This document shows positions 55,784 through 64,000 of a stretch of 64,000 nucleotides of DNA, piece by piece. How positions within the stretch are numbered: the stretch's first letter is position 1; the number at the start of each line of letters is the position of its first letter. Source of the DNA: Plotosus lineatus. Taxonomy: Eukaryota; Chordata; Actinopteri; Siluriformes; Plotosidae. Location: positions 15,776,001-15,840,000 of the forward strand of contig CM045731.1 in assembly GCA_024760905.1 (NCBI GenBank). Direction: 5' to 3'. The notes under the pieces were generated by a model, which saw only the letters and a program-made list of their open reading frames with translations, was not told the origin of the DNA and made no database searches. The position numbers and the translations under genes were made by a program.

Positions 55784-56669
55784 CAATTCTTGCGTCGAAT
55801 TTAGCATCTATACTAATGCTGCTAGACATCACAGATGACATTTCACTCTCCTTTTCCAGCAATTATGTGTATTTACAATCTTATAAATAAACTTAATGAC
55901 TGTTATTGAAGGAAAAAGTCAGAGATAAATTCAGCATGCAGGAAACCGGAAACCGGAAGTTAACATGTAACAGGCACTGCGCATGTACAAGCCCAAGCTG
56001 ACCAATCATTGTACTCGTTTCAGATTTTCCTTAGCAACTAGCATGCATTGTTTACGAGCTTATCATCTTCATAACCTTTATTTTATTTGCTGAAACGGTA
56101 TTTTAATATCAAAACAGTATCCAAAATGGAGAGACGACTTCACGGTCGTTCTTCTGGCGTATGGATTATAGTGTGTCTTGTACCGAACTCGACGAATAAT
56201 TGCAACGAAAACCAGTAAGTATTGCTACTGTTTTTATCTAATTTTATGAGGGTACTCACCAGAAAAATGGGGAGGAAAAAAAAAACATTTTTAGTGAGTT
56301 TTAGTCGATTTCACGTGAGCAAGTGCTAGTTGAATACTTGTTTTAATAGTTTATGCAAAAATCCGAATTTCTATAAAAATGGATCAGTTTTACTTTTCTG
56401 GCCTTTATCTCAAAAGTGGTCTGTGCAACAAGCGCCTACTTTCGGTGGAGCGTCTCACATATATGTACAGTATATATAAAATAATTTATCCACATTCAAA
56501 TTATTATATATAATTTATCTACATTCAAATTATTATTAATTCATTAATTCCGGGCAAAAGTATTTGCCCCACCTTCTCCACAGGGGATGGATTCGATTTA
56601 TCTTAATCCTGTAATAAATACTAAATACATGTAATTCTTCCTGTTTGGATCCATTACTTTCTGAGCCAA

Positions 56670-56980
56670 TTACTCCTATTACAGTCACAGGGTGGGCAGA
56701 GCCTATCTCTGCTGAGTCTGGGTGACTGGGTACACCCCGAAAGAGCTCCAGTCCACTGCAAGACAACATACACAGCCACAAACACCCCAGGGCAATTAGG
56801 AGCAGTCAGTTAGCATAATGTGCATGACTCTGGACTGTTGGAGGAAACTTGAGTACCCAGAGGGCAACCCATGAAAGCACAGGAAGATCATGCAGATCCC
56901 TCGAAGCAACGCCCTTGCCGAACCCAGGACCTTCTTGCTGTGAAGTGGAGGTGCTGATCGCTACGCCACCATGTTGCCCT
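56670..56980 (-). mobile_element. Older tRNA/L2-type repeat, reversed
   Basis: cacagggtgggcagagcc, ctgggtacaccccgaaag, gaacccaggaccttcttgc, tacgccaccatgttgccc in reversed order. Confidence 0.62.
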
Positions 56981-57265
56981 CATAGTGGTGAAGGCTCTGG
57001 ATTACTGTTCAGAAAGTCAGCAGTTCAATCCCTATTTCCATCAGGCTGCCACCGGTGGGTCCTTGAGCTGAATAACTGAAATTTAAAAATCCTAATCCGT
57101 CCTGAATGCGGCGTCTGTGGCACGCCATCAGTCTAAACATTAAGTGACAGAGAGTGTGTTTACAAACAAAGAACGCTTGCCGTCCTCCCACAAAGTCAAC
57201 ATTCAGATCTGATTAACGACAAATCTGTGGCTCTGAAGGACAAGCAGCATTCAACACAACATCGG

Positions 57266-57545
57266 CGAGGGCGTTTCTACGTGGAGTTTAAATGTTCTGT
57301 CTCTGTGCTTGTGTGGGCTTCCTCCAGGAACTCTGGGTTTCTACAACAGTCCAAAGACATGCACATTTGAATAGTTGGCTGTTCCAAATCAATCTTAGGT
57401 GTGAGTGTGAACCGTTGTGTGCATGTTGGGCCTATGATGGTCTGGTGAGTTGTTCAGGGTGTACCCCGCCCTCGCACAGACATGGCTGAAATAGGCGCCA
57501 CCCTTTCTGCAACCCTCGTAGGATTAAGCAGTTCTGCGAATAACT
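57266..57545 (+). mobile_element. Older L2-tailed repeat, head missing
   Basis: Shares gtccaaagacatgcacattt, gatggtctggtgagttgttc, gtaggattaagcagttctgc with the family. Confidence 0.7.
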
Positions 57546-57573
57546 GCCTTAATACTTTTGCAAGACACTGTGC

Positions 57574-57578
<5 letters not shown>

Positions 57579-57630
<52 letters not shown>
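57579..57630. repeat. (GT)n microsatellite
   Basis: About 26 perfect dinucleotides. Confidence 0.95.
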
Positions 57631-57634
<4 letters not shown>

Positions 57635-57879
57635 ACAGATGTAGGTCAGATTCAGTCAGTCAATGTTTTTATATGAAGGAAGAAAACACACTCCTTGTTG
57701 AATGCTGACAGTCGATAGGGGTTTGGGTGTTAGAGTGTAATGTTCACTGAACGATCCGTCACCAAGGACACTTGAGTAAACATACACAGTGGAAGGATGC
57801 CATTCATAACAAGGATCATGTATTCACCAGAGTCCGCGGTCACCTTTGGATTGCATAATAAAATGCAAATAAACATTTG

Positions 57880-58010
57880 GCACATGTTCTTATCCAGAGC
57901 GACTTACATTTATCATTTTTTACCTAACAATTGATGGTTCAGGGCCTTGCTCAAGGGCCCAACAAGCCCAAACCGCGGTGCCAGCACTGACCGTAGGTAG
58001 ATATAACACA
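57880..58010 (+). mobile_element. LINE/SINE-type fragment
   Basis: ttatccagagcgacttacat and ggccttgctcaagggccc match a common teleost interspersed repeat; ends not visible. Confidence 0.5.
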
Positions 58011-58619
58011 GATATAACAGAGAGATATAATCACATAGATGGGGCCAAATTCAGAGGGCATTACAAAGAGATAACAAGTCCGTCATGCTCGGTATAAGAA
58101 GGAAGATAAATCATCAGTTCTAAAGTAACATGATCTACGAGGTACTCAGGGACCTATACCAGGCACACATGGATTATTATAACTTGGCGTAGATATAATG
58201 AAATATCGGCCCCTGGTGGCCATTGGATGAACATTTTCTTTCATGTTAAAGAAACTGATTTTTGGGGGAATTTGTTGTTGTTGTTGTTGTTTTTTAACAA
58301 ACTATTACCGTCTGGGTGAGATGGTCAGGGGTGCGCACAGAATTTCGGGTATTTATTTTAGTGTAGATTTGGCTCGGTGGAGAATAGTCTGTGACATGTA
58401 ACGATGTGGCTCCTCGTGTTTTAGCGGCATTTTGGACGGGTGTTGTGTTATTAGTATTTATGGTGATTATCAGCTTATCTTTTGATCTTGAGCCTTGAGC
58501 AGTTCTACACACACAAAAAAGCAGATTCCAGTCTTAGTTACCAGATTAAAAGGGTTTAATATCAAATCCTGCTTCTCTGAGCTTTTCTTTTCTGTTCTTG
58601 ATTTGCTCACATGTAAGCA

Positions 58620-58766
58620 CACGATGAGAGAGAAAACAAGAGAGAAAGTGGAAGGGAGTTAGCGACAGAAAGCAGAAGAGAAAATGAGCAAGAGAATGTG
58701 AGAGTGAGTTAATGAGTGAGGGAACAACAGAGAGAGAGAGAGAATGAGTGAGGGACTGACAGAGAG

Positions 58767-58804
<38 letters not shown>

Positions 58805-58876
58805 GGGAACAACAGACAGAGGGGGGAGAGAATGAGTGAAGGAATGACATAGAGAGAGAGAGACAGAATGAGGGAA

Positions 58877-58913
<37 letters not shown>

Positions 58914-59457
58914 GAGGAAACAACAGATGAGAGAGAGAGAGAATATGAGTGAGGGAATGACAGAGAGAGAGAGAGAGAGCGAGAATGAGGGAACAACAGA
59001 CAGGGGAGAGAATGAGTGAAGGAATGACAGAGAGAGAGAGAGACAGAATGAGGGAACGACAGAGAGAGAGAGAGAGAGAATGAGTGAGAAAATGACAGAT
59101 GAGAGAGAGAGAATATGAGTGAGGGAACGAGAGAGACAGAGAGAATGAGTGAGGAAATGACAGAAAGAGAGAGAGAGAGAGAGAGATTGAGGGAACGAGA
59201 GAGAGAGAGAGAGAGAATGAGTGAAGAAATGACAGAGAATGAGTTAGGGAACGACAGAGAGAGAGAGAGAGAATGAATGAGTGCGAGAGAATGAGTGAGG
59301 GAGAGAGAGAGAATGAATGAGTGAGGGAAGAACAGACATATAAAGTGAGAGAGAATGAGTTAGGGAATGACAGAGAGAGAGAGAGGGAGAGAGAGAGAAT
59401 GAGTGCGGGAATGAGAAAGATAGAGAATGAGTGAGGGAACGACAGAGAAAGAATGGG

Positions 59458-59497
<40 letters not shown>
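58620..59497. repeat. GA-rich tandem array (polypurine)
   Basis: About 880 bp of irregular 35-50 bp units of the form gagagagaatgagtgagggaacgacagagaga, ending in a (GA)n run at 59461-59497. The long minus-strand Ser/Leu/His frame through it is a product of the repeat, not a gene. Confidence 0.9.
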
Positions 59498-59499
<2 letters not shown>

Positions 59500-59540
59500 T
59501 TTTTGTTAAATTCCAAGACTTTCTTTTGTTAAGTTTTTTG

Positions 59541-59751
59541 TGCTGCTGTGGTTCACACGTCTGCTTAACAGGAACAAGGTCCTGGGTTCGGGTCTCGGGT
59601 TCCATGAGAGCGTTTCTGTGTGGAGTTTGCGTGTTCACACGTGTGTGGGTTTCCTCCACGTATTTCAGTTTCCTCCTGGAGTCCAGAGACATACTCAGTG
59701 GGCTAATTGTCTGTTCCAAAGCACGCCCAGGTGAGAGTGTGAACGTGAAAG

Positions 59752-59821
<70 letters not shown>

Positions 59822-59901
59822 GGCCCTGCACTGGTCTCGTGAGTGGTTCAGGACATACCCCACCTTTACCCACTGTCAGCTAAGATAGGCTCCAGTCTCC
59901 T
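59541..59901 (+). mobile_element. Older tRNA-headed repeat with internal (GT)n
   Basis: ggtcctgggttcgggtctcg, tttcctccacgtatttcag, then (GT)n at 59755-59820, then ccctgcactggtctcgtgag and ctaagataggctccagtctc. Confidence 0.72.
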
Positions 59902-59914
59902 TGTGACCTGAAGT

Positions 59915-60249
59915 TCATTTTCTGTAACCGCTTCATCCTAATTAGGGTCGCGGGGAGGCTGGTGCCCATCCCAGCCAACTCAGGGCGAGGGCAGAGTACA
60001 CCCTGGACAGCTCGCCAGGCCATCGCAGGGCGGAAACACGCTGACGGCTTTGCAGCTACTCTTGTCGAAAGTCAGCAATGGTTCTTTTACATGCGTCACA
60101 CCATAGACAGTGAGAGACATGGCCGGCCTTTGATAACCCAGTTAGCTCCACTGGGGGGGACAGTGACAACCTTGTGGAGAGTGGGACTCGAACCCCCAAC
60201 CTTTGGATCAACGATCCAGCGCCTTATACCACTAGACCACCACTGCCCA
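59915..60249 (-). mobile_element. SINE B, full length with target duplication
   Basis: Duplication tgtgacctgaagt at 59902-59914 and 60250-60262; inserted in the end of an older tRNA/L2-type repeat. Intact B box and A box. Confidence 0.92.
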
Positions 60250-60821
60250 TGTGACCTGAAGTAAAGGATTAAACTGTTTTGGGGAAATGATGAATTTTTA
60301 AAAATAAATCTGAATTTCGGATTCCAGCGGTGCTCCTTCTATGCAACATCTGCAAATAAATAACATGATGTGTATGTGAATGATGGCGAGCTCGTCCCCA
60401 CCCTGAAGTCTATGTCAGATGTTCAGTATCTATACTCAAATGTCTCTGTATTCAAGTGTTCCTTCATCTGAACTTCTGACCTGAAGTTGATACAGCAGCT
60501 GAAAGCGTTTCTATTTCTCTATTCTGAAAATAGCTGTAGGGGTCAGGTTAATGCCTGGGTGTGTGGGGGGAGGGAGGGAGGGAGATAATAGAATGGAGAA
60601 GGAACTAGAAAGTGTTTTGTCCACCTTTTACTTTTTGTGTGTCTGCTGAATATTAAAAAGTCATGATGTCGTTGTATTACACATTCTGGTTTGGACTCCC
60701 CTTTCCAGTTAGAAATTACCGTAGCGCTCCAGGCCTGGGAGAACCATCAACACCACACACGGGCACGCGGTCGGTGATTTCTCAGATTTATTTGATGCTT
60801 TTGAGAGTTGGAATACACATA

Positions 60822-61251
60822 CAGCGATCCCTCACTACTTCCTGCTTCAGTTTCTGTGGTGTCAACGCATCGCTGGTTTTTCAAAAATATTCATCAAAAA
60901 ATAAAAAAAATAAGGAAAAATTGGGAAAAAGTTAAGGAAAAAAACGGCCAGTTATGAAAAAAACCCAAAGAAACAAAAACAAAAAACCCAACAAAACTAC
61001 TTACATTTTTATGTGACGTGCATATCTGCGCGTTTGTATGTGTGGGTATTTATACTATATTTACTTATGCATTATTTTTGAATGTTTAATTGTTATTATA
61101 AGCATTTATAGCATTGACTATGTATTTATTGATATTATATACACATATACATGTACGTATACGTCAGTTGGGGGGGACAAGCCTACTTTACGGAAATCGG
61201 CGGTCGCAGGGGTCTTGGTCCTCATAAAATACGGAAAGTGAGGGATCCCTG
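60822..61251. mobile_element. MITE with CAGCGATCCCTCACTACTTC ends
   Basis: Same family as 52614-53034; TA at 60820-60821 and 61252-61253; 430 bp. The minisatellite begins about 70 bp beyond it. Confidence 0.78.
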
Positions 61252-61321
61252 TACATTCACTGGGATAAGGCAGCCCAGGATTGGTCAGTTGTTAAAAAGT
61301 GTGATGTGTAGATCCCAGGAT

Positions 61322-64000
61322 AGGCTACTGGAGGTGTGTCTAGCTAGAATGCGACTGGAGGTGTGGCTAGCTAGAATGATAGATATGGCTAGCTAGAATG
61401 CTACTGGAGGTGTGGATATCTAGAATGATAGCCGTGTCTGACTAGAATGCTACTGGATGTCTGGCTATCTAGAATGGTAGATGTGTCTAGCTAGAATTCT
61501 GCTGGAGGTGTGGCTATCTAGAATGATAGCGGTGTCTGGCTAGAATGCTACTGGAGGTGTTGCTAGCTATAATGGTAGATGTGTCTAGCTCAAATGCTAC
61601 TGGAGGTGTGGCACGCTAGAATGATAAATATGGCTAGCTAGAATGCTACTGGAGGTGTGGCTATCTAGAATGATAGCAGTGTCTGACTAGAATGCTACTG
61701 GATGTCTGGCTATCTAGAATGGTAGATGTGTCTAGCTAGAATTCTGCTGGAGGTGTGGCTATCTAGAATGATAGCGGTGTCTGGCTAGAATGCTACTGGA
61801 GGTGTTGCTAGCTATAATGGTAGATGTGTCTAGCTCAAATGCTACTGGAGGTGTGGCACGCTAGAATGATAAATATGGCTAGCTAGAATGCTACTGGAGG
61901 TGTGGCTATCTAGAATGATAGCAGTGTCTGACTAGAATGCTACTGGATGTCTGGCTATCTAGAATGGTAGATGTGTCTAGCTAGAATTCTGCTGGAGGTG
62001 TGGCTATCTAGAATGATAGCGGTGTCTGGCTAGAATGCTACTGGAGGTGTTGCTAGCTATAATGGTAGATGTGTCTAGCTCAAATGCTACTGGAGGTGTG
62101 GCACGCTAGAATGATAAATATGGCTAGCTAGAATGCTACTGGAGGTGTGGCTATCTAGAATGATAGCAGTGTCTGACTAGAATGCTACTGGATGTCTGGC
62201 TAGCTAGAATGGTAGATGTGTCTAGCTAGAATGCTGCTGGAGGTGTGGCTATCTAGAATGATAGCGGTGTCTGGCTAGAATGCTACTGGAGGTGTGGCTA
62301 GCTATAATGGTAGATGTGTCTAGCTGGCACGCTAGAATGATAGATGTGTCTAGCTAGAATGCTACTGGAGGTGTGGCTATCTAGAATGATAGTGGTGTCT
62401 GGCTAGAATGCTACTGGAGGTGTGGCACGCTAGAATGATAGATGTGTCTAGCTAGAATGCTACTGGAGGTGTGGCTATCTAGAATGATAGATGTGTCTAG
62501 CTAGAATGCTACTGGAGGTGTGGCTGTCTAGAATGATAGCGGTGTCTGGCTAGAATGCTACTGGAGGTGTGGCTAACTATAATGGTAGCTGTGTCTAGAT
62601 AGAATGCTACTGGAGGTGTGGCAAGCTAGAATGATGGATGTGTCTGGCTAGAATGCTACTGGAGGTGTGGCTAGCTAGAATGATAGCAGTGTCTGACTAG
62701 AATGCTACTGGATGTCTGGCTAGCTATAATGGTAGATGTGTCTAGCTCAAATGCTACTGGAGGTGTGGCACGCTAGAATGATAAATATGGCTAGCTAGAA
62801 TGCTACTGGAGGTGTGGCTATCTAGAATGATAGCAGTGTCTGACTAGAATGCTACTGGATGTCTGGCTAGCTAGAATGGTAGATGTGTCTAGCTAGAATG
62901 CTGCTGGAGGTGTGGCTATCTAGAATGATAGCGGTGTCTGGCTAGAATGCTACTGGAGGTGTGGCTAGCTATAATGGTAGATGTGTCTAGCTGGCACGCT
63001 AGAATGATAGATGTGTCTAGCTAGAATGCTACTGGAGGTGTGGCTATCTAGAATGATAGTGGTGTCTGGCTAGAATGCTACTGGAGGTGTGGCACGCTAG
63101 AATGATAGATGTGTCTAGCTAGAATGCTACTGGAGGTGTGGCTATCTAGAATGATAGATGTGTCTAGCTAGAATGCTACTGGAGGTGTGGCTGTCTAGAA
63201 TGATAGCGGTGTCTGGCTAGAATGCTACTGGAGGTGTGGCTAACTATAATGGTAGCTGTGTCTAGATAGAATGCTACTGGAGGTGTGGCAAGCTAGAATG
63301 ATGGATGTGTCTGGCTAGAATGCTACTGGAGGTGTGGCTAGCTAGAATGATAGCAGTGTCTGACTAGAATGCTACTGGATGTCTGGCTAGCTAGAATGGT
63401 AGATGTGTCTTGCTAGAATGCTGCTGGAGGTGTGGCTATCTAGAATGATAGCGGTGTCTGGCTAGAATGCTACTGGAGGTGTGGCTAGCTATAATGGTAG
63501 ATGTGTCTAGTTCAAATGCTACTGGAGGTGTGGCACGCTAGAATGATAGATGTGTCTAGCTAGAATGCTACTGGAGGTGTGGCTAACTATAATGGTAGAT
63601 GTGTCTAGCTAGAATGCTACTGGAGGTGTGGCACGCTAGAATGATAGATGTGTCTGGCTAGAATGCTACTGGAGGTGTGGCTATCTAGAATGATAGCGGT
63701 GTCTAGCTAGAATGCTACTGGAGGTGTGGCAAGCTAGAATGATGGATGTGTCTGGCTAGAATGCTACTGGAGGTGTGGCTAGCTAGAATGATAGATGTGT
63801 CTAGCTAGAATGCTACTGGAGGTGTGCCTATCTAGAATGATAGCGGTGTCTGGCTAGAATGCTACTGGAGGTGTGGCTAGCTAGAATGGTAGATGTGTCT
63901 AGCTCAAATGCTACTGGAGGTGTGGCACGCTAGAATGATAGATATGGCTAGCTAGAATGCTACTAGAGGTGTGGCTATCTAGAATGATAGTGGTGTCTGG
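61322..64000. repeat. 49-bp minisatellite with higher-order structure, runs off the window
   Basis: At least 2.68 kb, about 55 units of a 49-bp consensus made of two related halves (gctactggaggtgtggctag / ctagaatgatagatgtgtct). Superimposed are a 245-bp (five-unit) period at 61561, 61806 and 62051, and a 667-bp period marked by the deletion junction tagctggcacgc at 62321 and 62988. Unit variants include caaatg for agaatg. No open frame. Confidence 0.93.

Larger units (their letters stand above)
54438..56460 (-). mobile_element. GGCGC-terminus transposon, copy 2 (with nested solo LTR)
   Basis: Inverted relative to the copy at 8472-11565. Ends: TGTGAGCCACTCCACTGAAA at 54438 and, at 56457 on the other strand, TGTGAGACGCTCCACCGAAA. 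Without the LTR it is about 1.67 kb. The internal frame is better preserved than in copy 1: ATG at 55841, MSSVMSSSISIDAKFDARI up to the LTR insertion, then GFEDAGMLAVLEDYFTG, an intron, and an open acidic exon. Lacks both the SINE and the hAT element found in copy 1. Confidence 0.72.
51028..64000 (+). other. SESN1: SESN1 intron 1 (partial)
   Basis: No further sestrin exon recognised. It contains the repeats annotated separately plus unassigned stretches (51060-51640, 51700-51845, 53400-53660, 54100-54437, 56461-56660, 56985-57260, 58010-58560 and 60263-60821) in which I see nothing coding. Confidence 0.7.

Noticed and set aside
58546..59460. 304-codon minus-strand open frame rich in Ser, Leu, His, Pro
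   Set aside because: It is the translation of the GA-rich tandem array; repeats of GA give open Ser/Leu frames. No domain, no splice structure.
61322..64000. Regular short repeats resembling a CRISPR array
   Set aside because: Direct tandem 49-bp units without unique spacers, in a vertebrate intron; it is a minisatellite.
51028..64000. Second exon of SESN1
   Set aside because: No match to the conserved ELGIRIPRPLG start after an AG acceptor; intron 1 seems to exceed the window.

Overview
The window is teleost (ray-finned fish) nuclear DNA. Evidence: three vertebrate genes with GT-AG introns, dense CA/TA microsatellites, and many fish-type transposable elements (L2-like LINEs, tRNA-headed SINEs, Tc1, Tigger/pogo and hAT elements). 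I cannot name the species.

Three host genes can be read. (1) CD164 (sialomucin, + strand): five exons from 11634 to 22514, ending in the conserved transmembrane segment and NYHTL tail. The signal-peptide exon was not found and probably lies upstream. (2) CEP57L1 (- strand, 48200 to 32396): eleven coding exons whose phases all join, giving 470 residues against about 460 in human. (3) SESN1 (+ strand): only the first coding exon of the long isoform (50746-51027, 94 residues); the rest of the window is its intron 1. CD164 and CEP57L1 converge and CEP57L1 and SESN1 diverge, as in human 6q21, but no CCDC162 exon was recognised between CD164 and CEP57L1.

Layout: 1-11633 is nested transposon debris. 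11634-22514 is CD164, with an antisense L2-like LINE in one intron. 22515-32214 is CD164 3' UTR and intergenic DNA with SINEs and a hAT-like MITE. 32215-48200 is CEP57L1, whose 9.1-kb intron 2 holds a LINE split by a Tc1 element, Tigger elements, SINEs and a large TA/CA tract. 48201-50745 separates CEP57L1 from SESN1. 51028-64000 is SESN1 intron 1, with repeats, a purine-rich tandem array and a minisatellite of at least 2.7 kb that runs off the end.

The best candidate for something undescribed is a roughly 1.65-kb transposon family with termini around GAGGCGCTTCGCCGAAAGTAGGC. It is present as two inverted copies (8472-11565 and 54438-56460) that share an intron-containing acidic reading frame. 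Each copy was later hit by different elements, so each is the empty-site control for the other. Also notable are a SINE with one head and core but two unrelated tails, long (TG)n tracts next to two CEP57L1 splice acceptors, and a module shared by Tigger and hAT elements. I saw no operon, CRISPR array or prokaryotic system.
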